A DNA stretch of 50,082 nucleotides from positions 1 through 50,082 of the IMG/VR virus record IMGVR_UViG_3300049448_000781. The stretch is one strand, 5' to 3'. Of this stretch, positions 39,238-46,865 are shown piece after piece. The notes below the pieces were generated by a model that was not told where the DNA came from, searched no databases, and saw only the letters and a list, made by a program, of their open reading frames with translations. Position 1 is the first letter of the stretch, and every line of letters starts with the position of its first letter. Source of the DNA: a virus. A program made the translations under genes and the position numbers.

Positions 39238-40628
39238 GCCGCCACCGCGAACCGCGCCTCCTGATCGCGCAGGAAGTGCCACACCCACCCGGCCTTGTAG
39301 CCCTTGGCGATGCAGTAGTCGCGCACCTCGACCTCGGTGCGGCGGCGGCCCTTGAAGGCGCCGTATGACATGCGGCGCCATTTGGCCAGCCGGTCGCCCC
39401 GCTGGGCTTCCACAAGGGCGCCAGCGACTTCCTCGACCTCGCGCCTGCGGCCCTGGTTGACGCCGTCAGCGCCCACCACAGCGGCCGCGCGGGGCTGCTT
39501 GGTGATGCCGTCCAGGGTCCACTCGCGGTCTTCCTCGGGCAGCCCGTGGCGCAGCGTGTTGCCCGCGTGGTCCAGCACGATCAGCGGGGCACCGTCCGCC
39601 TTGGGGCGCATCCCCCGGCCGATCTGTTGCAGGCAGAGGATCAGCGAGGCGGTGGGACGCAACAGGATGACAGCGCCAACGCTCGGCACGTCCAGCCCCT
39701 CACTGATCAGGTCGCACGAGGTGAGAACGTCCAAGGTCGGGCCGTGATCTGCGCTCGACCTCCCCAGCGCCGCGATCAGGTTATCCCGGGTGACCTTCGG
39801 TGTTTGGCCATGAACGCAAGCAGAACGAAATCCAGCCGCCCGGAAATCTGCCGCCACCGCTTCCGCGTGTTCCACCGTGACACAGAACGCGATGGCAGAT
39901 TTGCCCGCCGCCTTGGCGCGATATTCCGCGATGGCGTCACCGGTCACCACGTTGGCGCGTTCCGCCAGCGCATTGCCAGCCGCCCAGTCGCCCGCCACCT
40001 GTCGCAGCCCAGCGGTGTCGATGCGGCGGGGCGGCACGAAGCAACGGGTCGCGGCGAGGTGGCTAGCGTCGACCAGGGTCTGCATGGTGGGGCCACACAC
40101 GATCCCGTCGAACAGGCCACCGGCTTGCAGCCCGAGGCCACGGCCGTCGGTGCGGGCGGGCGTCGCGGTGACACCCAACAGCTTGGCCCGGGGATGCGCC
40201 TGCAACAGCGCGGTCCATGTGTCGGCGCGGCAGTGATGCGCCTCATCGGCCACGATGAAGTCCAGATCGCCCAGGCTGGCCGGGCCGCGCGCGGTGATGG
40301 TTTGGATGGAAGCGACCAGCACCCGGGCGTCATGGTCGCGGTCCAGCCCGGCAGCGACGATGCCGTGCGGCACGCCACACCATGTCAGCTTGGCGGAAGC
40401 TTGGCTGATCAGTTCGCGGCGGTGCGCCAGCACGGCAACGCGCTTACCCTTAGCTGCCGCTGCTTGGACAATATGCGAGAACACCACGGTCTTTCCGCCA
40501 CCCGTGGCCAACTGATACAGCACGGCCCTTTTGCCGTGTGCATACTGGCCACGAAGCGCAGCAATATCAACGATTTGGTAGTCACGGAGCGCGAGGGCGG
40601 GAGGGGCGATTTGGGCGCTGTCAAACAT
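39234..40628 (-). CDS. DEAD/DEAH-box (superfamily 2) helicase
   Basis: A 464-residue helicase. Motif Q-like LRDYQ (14-18), Walker A ATGGGKT (41-47), motif II DEAH (128-131), motif III TATP (154-157), and in the second RecA domain LISEGLDVPSVGAVILLRPT and QQIGRGMR (motif VI, near residue 337). The C-terminal 70 residues hold KWRRMSYGAFKGRRRTEVEV and a Trp-rich end. This is the SSL2/RecG-like type encoded in many phage replication regions, unwinding DNA with ATP. It has its own promoter with the conserved leader at 40641-40694. Confidence 0.9.
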   Translation of the reverse strand: MFDSAQIAPPALALRDYQIVDIAALRGQYAHGKRAVLYQLATGGGKTVVFSHIVQAAAAKGKRVAVLAHRRELISQASAKLTWCGVPHGIVAAGLDRDHDARVLVASIQTITARGPASLGDLDFIVADEAHHCRADTWTALLQAHPRAKLLGVTATPARTDGRGLGLQAGGLFDGIVCGPTMQTLVDASHLAATRCFVPPRRIDTAGLRQVAGDWAAGNALAERANVVTGDAIAEYRAKAAGKSAIAFCVTVEHAEAVAADFRAAGFRSACVHGQTPKVTRDNLIAALGRSSADHGPTLDVLTSCDLISEGLDVPSVGAVILLRPTASLILCLQQIGRGMRPKADGAPLIVLDHAGNTLRHGLPEEDREWTLDGITKQPRAAAVVGADGVNQGRRREVEEVAGALVEAQRGDRLAKWRRMSYGAFKGRRRTEVEVRDYCIAKGYKAGWVWHFLRDQEARFAVAA

Positions 40629-40640
40629 GGGTTTGGGTCC

Positions 40641-40694
40641 GGTTCAGAGTGTGCAACGTCCTGTCTTGTTACCCGAAATCGGCACAAATGTAAA
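40641..40694 (-). promoter_or_regulatory. Helicase promoter with conserved leader (minus-strand copy 5)
   Basis: Read on the minus strand: TTTACA (40694-40689), 17 bases, TAACAA (40671-40666), then leader GCACACTCTGAACC (40654-40641). The spacer holds CCGAAATCGG, a dyad in the same position as CCAAAATGG in the plus-strand copies but with changed half-sites, so it may escape or weaken the same repressor. Confidence 0.65.
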
Positions 40695-40749
40695 GGGCGT
40701 TTTTCGTTTTCGGTTGGGTGCCAAAAACGCGCGGAAAAACTCGCGGCTA

Positions 40750-40840
40750 AAATCTCGCGACCGGTTTTGGTGCCCTATGCGGGAGAACCCCCCTTGGCGG
40801 CAGGGGGTTCTCACGCCTGAAATCTCGCGACCGGTTTTGG
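40750..40840. repeat. Direct repeats flanking a strong hairpin
   Basis: The 21-base sequence AAATCTCGCGACCGGTTTTGG occurs at 40750-40770 and 40820-40840. Between them GAGAACCCCC (40783-40792) and GGGGGTTCTC (40803-40812) form a perfect 10-bp stem. The rest of the 40629-40847 gap holds the helicase promoter and AT-richer sequence. The element may terminate the upstream transcript, or act in replication or recombination; two repeats alone do not make a CRISPR array. Confidence 0.7.
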
Positions 40841-40847
40841 GCGCCCG

Positions 40848-41066
40848 TTAATTGCTCCCTACTACTCCCTTGACGTGCCCGAGCCGCACCGCGTCGGCGT
40901 CCACCTGGGCGCGGTGCGCCATGCAGGCCCACCGGGTCCCACGGTAGCCATAGCCAAACGGGGCTGGGGAGCGGCCACAGACGGCGCAGCGCTCGGGTGG
41001 CTCAATCGGGCGGGGTAACCGTGCCGGGGCCGTCTGGCGCGTCCTGGGGGGCGGGCGGCGGGGCAT
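40848..41066 (-). CDS. Small zinc-ribbon protein
   Basis: A 72-residue protein. After a Pro/Arg-rich leader comes ERCAVCGRSPAPFGYGYRGT then RWACMAHRAQVD: C-x2-C ... C-x2-H, with the 'FGYG' loop, a pattern typical of small phage zinc ribbons. Its start coincides with the upstream stop (one-base overlap). Function unknown. Confidence 0.7.
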   Translation of the reverse strand: MPRRPPPRTRQTAPARLPRPIEPPERCAVCGRSPAPFGYGYRGTRWACMAHRAQVDADAVRLGHVKGVVGSN

Positions 41067-41263
41067 CAGCCCTCACCCTCGACCGGCGGGTGGTAGCGCG
41101 CGGTGAAATCGCCGTTGGGGCCGCAGCACCCGCCCAGCACGCCCAGCGCCACGGCCATGGCATCATCGCGCGCCGCCTGCTGTAGCCGGGGCGGCACGTA
41201 CTCGGCGATCACCCAGCGCAGCGCGGCGATGTGCGCAGCCGTCACCCGGGCACCCTCAGTCAT
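41066..41263 (-). CDS. Small hypothetical protein
   Basis: A 65-residue protein, MTEGARVTAAHIAALRWVIA then YVPPRLQQAARDDAMAVALG and a C-terminal CCGPNGDFTARYH. ATG at 41263 has GAGGG upstream; the frame is open further back, but that region is the repeat array. No family recognised. Confidence 0.65.
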   Translation of the reverse strand: MTEGARVTAAHIAALRWVIAEYVPPRLQQAARDDAMAVALGVLGGCCGPNGDFTARYHPPVEGEG

Positions 41264-41286
41264 CGCTTTCACCCTCTGGTTGTGGC

Positions 41287-41364
41287 TTGTTGACTTTGTT
41301 GGCCAGTTTTGCGGTTTGTTGACCTTGTTGCCCTGTTTGGCCGTTTGTTGGCTTTGTTGCCCAG
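41287..41364. repeat. Iteron-like array: three 20-bp repeats with 29-bp period
   Basis: TTGTTGACTTTGTTGGCCAG (41287), TTGTTGACCTTGTTGCCCTG (41316) and TTGTTGGCTTTGTTGCCCAG (41345) lie exactly 29 bases apart, with a partial fourth unit near 41374. The period is not a multiple of three, so a coding repeat is unlikely. The array lies in the 231-base gap 41264-41494, which also has AT-rich tracts (for example TATTTTTTTA near 41463). It could be an origin of replication or an operator array. Confidence 0.65.
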
Positions 41365-41494
41365 GCAATGTTGGCCATGTTGCTTCTGCGTAGAGCACTA
41401 TAATGATTCGACCCCTCTCTCTCTTTTTTGTGACACCCGCACACGCCCGCGCGGGAACGCATATTTTTTTACCCGCACGCGCATACAACAAAGT

Positions 41495-43378
41495 CTACAA
41501 ACCGGCTTCGGAATGATTGGCCGCACGGGCTGCCTGTCGCTCTGCGGCCGTCCGCTCGATTGCCTCACGAATGGCGTCCCGCCGCTCACGTTCCTCCTGG
41601 GCACGCTGGGCATAGGCGACGTGGACGCGGGGGTTGACCGTCCAGGCATTGGGCGGCTTGGTGGGGTTGGCAGGCTCGATCGGCTCCACCCAGCCATACA
41701 GGGCAAGCGATTCCATGACCGAGTAGAGCGCCCGCTTTTCCTCGGGCGCTTTCATCTGCTTGTAGTCCTGCATGATGTCGCGTGCGGTCACCACGTCCAG
41801 CTTGCGGGCAAGGATGTAGCCCGCGATCCAGCCCGCGTGATTGGTCTGCACGCTGTGGAAAATCATGGCGTCGGCGCGTTGCAGGTTGGGGAGCAGGATA
41901 TCGCGCATGTAGCGGCGCACCCGGTCAGCGATCTCGGGGCGCACCGCGCCGGGCGGTGGTCCCAGGTTGCCTTGCACGTTGGCGGCGGCGATTTCGATCA
42001 GGTGGAACACGAGGCAGAGGCGGCCGAACACGCCGCTCCATTTGTCCAGCGTGCTTTGCACCCGCGACGTGGTCTCCACCCGCGCCATGGCTTCCAGCAA
42101 GGCGTCCACGTCCTCGCGGGCGGCGTGGGCCTGCTCATGCAGGCATACCACCGTCACCGGCCCGTCAGGGTCACCGGAGCGGGCAGGCCGCAGCGCCGCC
42201 AGCGCCGGGAACAGGTCACGATAGGCCAGCATGGCTGGATAATCTGGGGCACGGTCCTCGCCCCGGCCCTCGCGTGGCAGCGGCACGTCGAACAGGATAC
42301 GCTGCAACAATCCGTCGTCAGCGGTCTCCTTGGCGATCTTTTGTATCACCTCGGGCTGAATGCCACCCAACAGGCAGCCCGACCAGCTTTGCACCACGAA
42401 CGAGCCGCGCTGAATGCGGTCCACCGACCAGCGCCCGCCGTCATACAGCCGCAGATAGCTGCCACGATCGCCGCTGCTCCTGCCCTGCTGATATTTGTCG
42501 ATGTTGCCAATGAATTCGCCCAGTTCGTCCTGCAAGACCAGTATCTTGCCAGCCGGTGTGCTGAATCTGGCTTCACCATCATCCCGCAGCACTTCGGATA
42601 ACGCCTCGACCGTGGTGCTTTCCACGATGTAGCGGACGCGCCGGGGCGCTACCGGCGCTGGATCGGGCCGTCCCGCATCCTTCCACGCTTTTTCGTCGCG
42701 CTTGTATTGCGCCATGGCTTCGGCCCATTGCCGGTGGCCACCGGCTTCCATGGCGACGATCGGTTTGGTGGCGGCGCGGATGATCGGGGATTTCAGCACG
42801 CCCGGCCGCCCCACGATGGCGCCCCACAGCCGCGCGCCCTGGGTCCAGTCCCAGTCGCGTCGCTTGGGCTGGATCAGCCATGACTCGTGGATCACGGCGG
42901 AACAGGCGACGATAGCCGCCAGTGCGACCGAGGATGTGGCGGCGCCCATGCGTTCCGAGGTGTCTTTGATGAACGGCCACAGCGACGGCGGCACATGCTG
43001 CGGTCCCAGCACGCCGACAGCCTCCCGCACCACCTCGAAATCCACCGGCACGGGCCAGCCCGCGAAGCGCTCCCGCGCCGCGTCGATGCAGTCCTGCCAG
43101 ATCGCCCACACGTCGGCGGTGAACAGCGCCGCGCCATGCTCGATGCGGCTGGCATAGGGTCCGTCGGGATAGTGCCCGAACGCCTCGGTCAGTAGCTCGG
43201 GCCGCAGCGCGGACGCGGTGGCGACGGCCGCTGCATGGAACGCCCCGATCACCTCGGACAGCGTCAGATGCTCGTCCTCGACCTCGCCGATCACGTGACG
43301 GATGATGTGCGGGGCGGTTTGGTATACCGCGTCCCAGGCAGGCGTCAGGTCGGCGTGCCACTCGCCGTTGCCCAGCAT
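41495..43378 (-). CDS. DUF3987 primase/helicase-like protein
   Basis: A 627-residue protein of the DUF3987 type. GAIVGRPGVLKSPIIRAATK (P-loop-like, residues 187-206), VRYIVESTTVEALSEVLRDD, ILVLQDELGEFIGNIDKYQQ (Walker B-like D-E), YLRLYDGGRWSVDRIQRGSF and SWSGCLLGGIQPEVIQKIAK follow the family order. The C-terminal part has STLDKWSGVFGRLCLVFHLI. DUF3987 proteins are encoded in phage replication regions and are related to primase-helicases; the exact activity is inferred. ATG at 43378 is preferred over TTG at 43384. It lies two bases after a short leader ORF. Confidence 0.8.
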   Translation of the reverse strand: MLGNGEWHADLTPAWDAVYQTAPHIIRHVIGEVEDEHLTLSEVIGAFHAAAVATASALRPELLTEAFGHYPDGPYASRIEHGAALFTADVWAIWQDCIDAARERFAGWPVPVDFEVVREAVGVLGPQHVPPSLWPFIKDTSERMGAATSSVALAAIVACSAVIHESWLIQPKRRDWDWTQGARLWGAIVGRPGVLKSPIIRAATKPIVAMEAGGHRQWAEAMAQYKRDEKAWKDAGRPDPAPVAPRRVRYIVESTTVEALSEVLRDDGEARFSTPAGKILVLQDELGEFIGNIDKYQQGRSSGDRGSYLRLYDGGRWSVDRIQRGSFVVQSWSGCLLGGIQPEVIQKIAKETADDGLLQRILFDVPLPREGRGEDRAPDYPAMLAYRDLFPALAALRPARSGDPDGPVTVVCLHEQAHAAREDVDALLEAMARVETTSRVQSTLDKWSGVFGRLCLVFHLIEIAAANVQGNLGPPPGAVRPEIADRVRRYMRDILLPNLQRADAMIFHSVQTNHAGWIAGYILARKLDVVTARDIMQDYKQMKAPEEKRALYSVMESLALYGWVEPIEPANPTKPPNAWTVNPRVHVAYAQRAQEERERRDAIREAIERTAAERQAARAANHSEAGL

Positions 43379-43380
43379 GG

Positions 43381-43479
43381 TCAACAGCCCCCCGGCGCGT
43401 GTGCCTCCCGAGGCCGTCGATAGCGGGCAGCAATCAATCGGGCATCAATGATAGGTGACGGATATGGGAATCCGGACAT
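43381..43479 (-). CDS. Short leader ORF before the DUF3987 gene
   Basis: A 32-codon frame, MSGFPYPSPIIDARLIAARY then RRPREAHAPGGC, whose TGA ends two bases before the DUF3987 ATG. A GGGAGGAG ribosome-like site and a closer GAGG lie upstream of its ATG. It may couple translation into the DUF3987 gene, which has only a weak site of its own. Too short to be sure it is a real protein. Confidence 0.45.
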   Translation of the reverse strand: MSGFPYPSPIIDARLIAARYRRPREAHAPGGC

Positions 43480-43594
43480 GCGACCTCGCTCCTCCCTTGC
43501 GTTCGGGTCGCGGATAGGGCAGAAATCCGTTGCGACTTCCTGCTCTGCACTATCTATCCGACGATCCGACCGCGTCAGGGCGGTTCATGATTGG

Positions 43595-43635
43595 CAGCAA
43601 TACCGCCCCCGATCTGGCAGTCGGGGGCGTTGCTG
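43595..43635. terminator. Strong hairpin in the 43480-43726 gap
   Basis: CAGCAA plus CGCCCCCGA (43595-43612) pairs with TCGGGGGCG plus TTGCTG (43621-43635) around an eight-base loop. On the minus strand it follows the 43727 gene and precedes the DUF3987 leader. Without a T-run it may be a weak terminator, an attenuator or an mRNA-stabilising structure. Nothing else definite is seen in this gap. Confidence 0.55.
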
Positions 43636-43726
43636 TATCTGGGAAGGCTAGCCCGTCAGGTGGCTAACTACCAGACGCACCTAGTGTCATTCCGCTTTGA
43701 AACGGTCCCCCGATACACCCACAGGC

Positions 43727-43945
43727 TCAATGCAGGAACGCATGGTCCTCGGGGCTATCGTCATCCTCATCGTCAGCCGCGCGCGCCTGGGCGTCCATCA
43801 TGGCATTGTGGAAAGAGTTGGCGACATGCAGCGCCAGCGCCGCGATGCAATGCGGGCAATCCTGCAAATGCTGCGATGTGGTCTTGAATTTGACGGTGAC
43901 CGCGTCGTCGTCCTCAAGCACGTCGATCCTCAGATGCTGCTTCAT
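43727..43945 (-). CDS. Small acidic hypothetical protein
   Basis: A 72-residue protein, MKQHLRIDVLEDDDAVTVKF then TSQHLQDCPHCIAALALHVA and a very acidic AADDEDDDSPEDHAFLH tail. DCPHC could bind a metal. ATGA-coupled to the nuclease-like gene upstream. No family recognised. Confidence 0.68.
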   Translation of the reverse strand: MKQHLRIDVLEDDDAVTVKFKTTSQHLQDCPHCIAALALHVANSFHNAMMDAQARAADDEDDDSPEDHAFLH

Positions 43946-44625
43946 GCGACGACCCCAGTGGCAGCCACCGGCCCCTGCCGCCCCCAGCGCGGGTCAGCGT
44001 TGTCGAACGTCATGAAGTCCACAAAATAAAACGCGCGTTGCTGCGATTGCGCGCCCAGCCACAGCACGAATTGCCGCATCCGGTGTTCGGTGAGGTTTTG
44101 TAATGGCTCAGCAAAATAACGCTTCAGACGTTTCGGGTGGAACTCGGTCAATACGGTGAATCGGCTGATCGGGAAGTCCACCAAATCGTGCACTTGCGGC
44201 AACAACGAGGGGAACGGTGTGCCGAGTTCTTGCAGCGTGGCGCCGACCAGCACGGCGTCCTCAATGCAGATCAGCAATACCACCAACGGCATGGCAAGCT
44301 GTTCCGATGCGAGACGATAGGCTTCATGGTTGGCGCGGTCGATGCCGTGAAATTTGACGCCTGCGCGCATCCAATTAGACCCAGGTGAACCGCCACGCGA
44401 CTCATTGGCGCAGGTCTTGGTTTTGATTTCCACCAGCATCGGCCGGGTGCGAACCATCATACCATCGGGCGATACCAGCGTGCCTTGCCATTGCCGCACC
44501 AGGGACGCCCCGCGCGGGCCACCGGCCGCGATGTTGACATAGCTGTAGCCGTGCCGCCGCATGATGGCGGACGCCAGCAACTCGCCGCGTTCGCCCATGT
44601 CGCGTTTTTCCTCCGCGTTAGACAT
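43942..44625 (-). CDS. Probable PD-(D/E)xK-type nuclease
   Basis: A 227-residue protein. GERGELLASAIMRRHGYSYV (residues 11-30) gives the first helix with Glu; TLVSPDGMMVRTRPMLVEIK (about 49-68) gives the metal-binding core, with D54 and E66-x-K68 in 'V-E-I-K-T-K-T'; GIDRANHEAYRLASEQLAMP supplies the following helix; PLVVLLICIEDAVLVGATLQ the next strand. This order is that of RecB/restriction-type PD-(D/E)xK nucleases. It overlaps the Dam-type methyltransferase gene by eight bases, so the pair could act as a restriction-like couple; that is inference. Confidence 0.6.
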   Translation of the reverse strand: MSNAEEKRDMGERGELLASAIMRRHGYSYVNIAAGGPRGASLVRQWQGTLVSPDGMMVRTRPMLVEIKTKTCANESRGGSPGSNWMRAGVKFHGIDRANHEAYRLASEQLAMPLVVLLICIEDAVLVGATLQELGTPFPSLLPQVHDLVDFPISRFTVLTEFHPKRLKRYFAEPLQNLTEHRMRQFVLWLGAQSQQRAFYFVDFMTFDNADPRWGRQGPVAATGVVA

Positions 44626-45574
44626 AGCGCGACACCAGCAATCCGATCGGCCCGAACACGTCGGCGAAGCGGGTGAGGTTGCTGCCGTAATAGAAGAACG
44701 CCTGCCCCTGGGTGGGCGAGTCGGCTTCCTGTCCGTTGATGTTGATGAAGCGGATGCGGCCGCGCGTGAAACAGATCATCGCGCAGGCTGATGCCGCGAT
44801 ATGGAACCACGCCGTGTCGGTGTAGTTGTGCGTCAGCATGACGGCTTCGGTGGTATGGCCGAGGCCAACTTCCTCCACCATCTTCTTGGCGAAATCCTCA
44901 ATCGCTGGCTGCGCATAAGGCGGATTGAGCCACACCTTGCCGTGCCATTCCTGCGCCAACCCGTCGTCGGCGATGGTGAAATACTTGGTGGCCTGCACCG
45001 TCCGTTGGGCGTTGACGTGGGTGGCGGGGTCAAGGTCGATGGTGCCCATCACGGCGCGCGCGGCAGCGATATAGCGGGGCGGCGTATACCATTCGAATTC
45101 GCCTGTGCCCTCGGCGCGGTGGTTGTCCGCCGCGTCCAGCCCGGCCGCCTGTCGCGCCTTGTGGATGATCTTGTCGGCGTAGTCTGCCGCCGCCTCGGGG
45201 TCGGCCGCCACGCTCTCGGTGGTCATCCCGAGGCTGCCGCGCCAGCGCGCTACCATCTGGTGGCTGATGCCGGTGGCTTGTTCGTGCTGCCTCACAGTGG
45301 TCGAGCCACGATCTGCGCTCGACCACTGATTGCTACCCTGGCTCTCCCGCCCGCTGATCCGCGCATTCCAGTCGGCCACGAAGCCCGTCTGCTCGGCGAC
45401 CTTGGCTTCGGCCGCCTCTATCAGCAATGGCCAGTTGGAAAGGTCGCCGCGCCGCGCCTCATCGGCAATGCCCGCAATCACTTCGCCAAGCTGGCGCAGC
45501 CTCGCGCGGGTTTGGGTGGGATCGAACTGGGTTAGATCGCCGTCGTGGCGCAGTGGTAGAATCTGCCCGCTCAT
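44618..45574 (-). CDS. Phage DNA N-6-adenine methyltransferase (Dam-type, PF05869-like)
   Basis: A 318-residue protein. The C-terminal 160 residues are the phage-type Dam enzyme: EWYTPPRYIAAARAVMGTID (161-180), LDPATH and the catalytic VWLNPPYAQP (NPPY at 217-220). The N-terminal part is helical, with NWPLLIEAAEAKVAEQTGFV and QHEQATGISHQMVARWRGSL, which may be a small DNA-binding segment. It would methylate adenines in phage DNA, usually to avoid restriction. It is the second methyltransferase of the phage. Confidence 0.85.
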   Translation of the reverse strand: MSGQILPLRHDGDLTQFDPTQTRARLRQLGEVIAGIADEARRGDLSNWPLLIEAAEAKVAEQTGFVADWNARISGRESQGSNQWSSADRGSTTVRQHEQATGISHQMVARWRGSLGMTTESVAADPEAAADYADKIIHKARQAAGLDAADNHRAEGTGEFEWYTPPRYIAAARAVMGTIDLDPATHVNAQRTVQATKYFTIADDGLAQEWHGKVWLNPPYAQPAIEDFAKKMVEEVGLGHTTEAVMLTHNYTDTAWFHIAASACAMICFTRGRIRFININGQEADSPTQGQAFFYYGSNLTRFADVFGPIGLLVSRYV

Positions 45575-45607
45575 CCTGCTTTCTCCCCTTGCATCAACCC
45601 AGCGATT

Positions 45608-45859
45608 TCATTCACGGCCTTGGAACGCCCCTATGAATGCCGATTGCAGCCAGTCCAGACGCCTTGCCTGTTTTGCCGCCGCCACGCAACCTTCGCCAAA
45701 GCGGTTTAGCTGACTTTTGGCGGTTAGCATATGCAATCTATCCAATAATTGCATACACTGGTCATAACGAAGCGCATCGTCGTTATTCGCACAAGTGACT
45801 AACGCATCGGCTACAATGCCAAGTTTGATTTTTAGTTCTTTGACGTTATTATCGCTCAC
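45608..45859 (-). CDS. Hypothetical helical protein, GTG start
   Basis: An 83-residue protein starting at GTG 45859 in a GTGA overlap with the upstream stop: VSDNNVKELKIKLGIVADAL, then DALRYDQCMQLLDRLHMLTA and EGCVAAAKQARRLDWLQSAF. All-helical, basic at the end. A GGGGAG ribosome site fits this start. No family recognised; 33 bases without features separate it from the methyltransferase gene. Confidence 0.65.
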   Translation of the reverse strand: MSDNNVKELKIKLGIVADALVTCANNDDALRYDQCMQLLDRLHMLTAKSQLNRFGEGCVAAAKQARRLDWLQSAFIGAFQGRE

Positions 45860-46071
45860 CCCGTTTTTCTCCCCACCAACCCAGCACAGCGCAAACATAG
45901 ATTGCGGTCCGCCGCGCCGCGCCGCAACACGACGCCCGCCTCGCGCGCCATATGCTGGCCCACGATCACGCAATGAACGTGGGCACCGCACGCGCACCGA
46001 CGGCGCGCGAAGGCGCGTGCCAGTTCATTGTGGTAAGCCGCCAGCGCGGCGCGGTCAGGTGCCGATTTCAT
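45856..46071 (-). CDS. Small Cys/His-rich protein
   Basis: A 71-residue protein, MKSAPDRAALAAYHNELARA, then RRRCACGAHVHCVIVGQHMA and AADRNLCLRCAGLVG. CxCGxHxHC and CLRC probably bind one zinc ion. It overlaps the gene upstream by 17 bases and the one downstream by three. Function unknown. Confidence 0.65.
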   Translation of the reverse strand: MKSAPDRAALAAYHNELARAFARRRCACGAHVHCVIVGQHMAREAGVVLRRGAADRNLCLRCAGLVGRKTG

Positions 46072-46429
46072 GGCCTTGGGTGCGCGCGCGTTCCGCGTGC
46101 CACTTCGCGCTCTCCTCTGCTCTCTTATGGTAATACCGTAGCTGCGCATCGGCGTCCTGCACGAACGACACCCAGCTTCCCGGCGCATAGTGACTGTGCG
46201 GCTCGAATGACCACGTCGGTTCGTCAGGCCCCATCCAGTAATACAGGGTCAGCAGGCCGTTATCGCTAATTCGGAAATAGTCACAGTGCACGTCGACCAC
46301 CGTGCCGCCGGTCAGCGTCAGTCGGAAAAACTTGCGCTCCGCTCCTTCGTCAACCGGGTCGTGGCCGGGAATATACAGAATGCCTGCGGCGTCAAATTGC
46401 ATCCGCTTCAGTTCTTCGTTCGTCCTCAT
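46055..46429 (-). CDS. Hypothetical protein
   Basis: A 124-residue protein, beta-rich in the middle (RKFFRLTLTGGTVVDVHCDY, LLTLYYWMGPDEPTWSFEPH) and helical at the end (RYYHKRAEESAKWHAERART). ATG at 46429 is chosen because an AGGAGT ribosome site lies just upstream. No family recognised. Confidence 0.68.
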   Translation of the reverse strand: MRTNEELKRMQFDAAGILYIPGHDPVDEGAERKFFRLTLTGGTVVDVHCDYFRISDNGLLTLYYWMGPDEPTWSFEPHSHYAPGSWVSFVQDADAQLRYYHKRAEESAKWHAERARTQGHEIGT

Positions 46430-46460
46430 TGGTTGCACTCCTGTTGGTTGGTGTCGAACG

Positions 46461-46865
46461 TCAATGCAGCATCCCCCATACCGCCATCTGGCGCCGATCC
46501 CCATCGGTCACCACGTCGGCCCATGCGGGCTGCCCACGGTCGCGCAACAGATGCGCCAGCGCGGCACCCCGGTTGGCAATGAACGCCCGCATCATCGGCG
46601 TCCAGGGGTGCTTGGACGGCAGCTTGGCCACCGCCTCGCTGCGCGCCTCATGCACCGCGACCAGCCGCGTGGCGGCTTCCGCCCAGGTGATGTCGTTGGC
46701 GTCGATCCGCTGACTGACCTCAAGTGACGTGCGTGCCGCGTTTTGCAACGCGATCAGCAGCGCGGTCTCCAGCGGCTTGCCGCGTGCCATTTGCAACATG
46801 CGGGGCGCCACGGTTTCGATAAATTCAACGCTGGTCTTGGTGTCCATGGTCCGCTGGCTTTTCAC
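46461..46865 (-). CDS. Hypothetical helical protein
   Basis: A 134-residue protein made mostly of helices: TSVEFIETVAPRMLQMARGK, PLETALLIALQNAARTSLEV, WAEAATRLVAVHEARSEAVA and RAFIANRGAALAHLLRDRGQ. ATG at 46865 overlaps the upstream stop by four bases. No family recognised. Confidence 0.68.
   Translation of the reverse strand: MKSQRTMDTKTSVEFIETVAPRMLQMARGKPLETALLIALQNAARTSLEVSQRIDANDITWAEAATRLVAVHEARSEAVAKLPSKHPWTPMMRAFIANRGAALAHLLRDRGQPAWADVVTDGDRRQMAVWGMLH

Noticed and set aside
40750-41364. Repeats as a CRISPR array
   Set aside because: Only two copies of one repeat and three degenerate copies of another, unrelated spacing and no cas genes.
41256-41378. Short Asn/Gln-rich minus-strand frame through the iteron-like repeats
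   Set aside because: The 29-base period shifts frame at each unit, the ribosome site is weak and the composition is simply that of the repeats.
41309-42601. Long plus-strand frame opposite the DUF3987 gene
   Set aside because: The DUF3987 motifs on the minus strand are clear; this frame begins in the repeat array and has no recognisable protein features.
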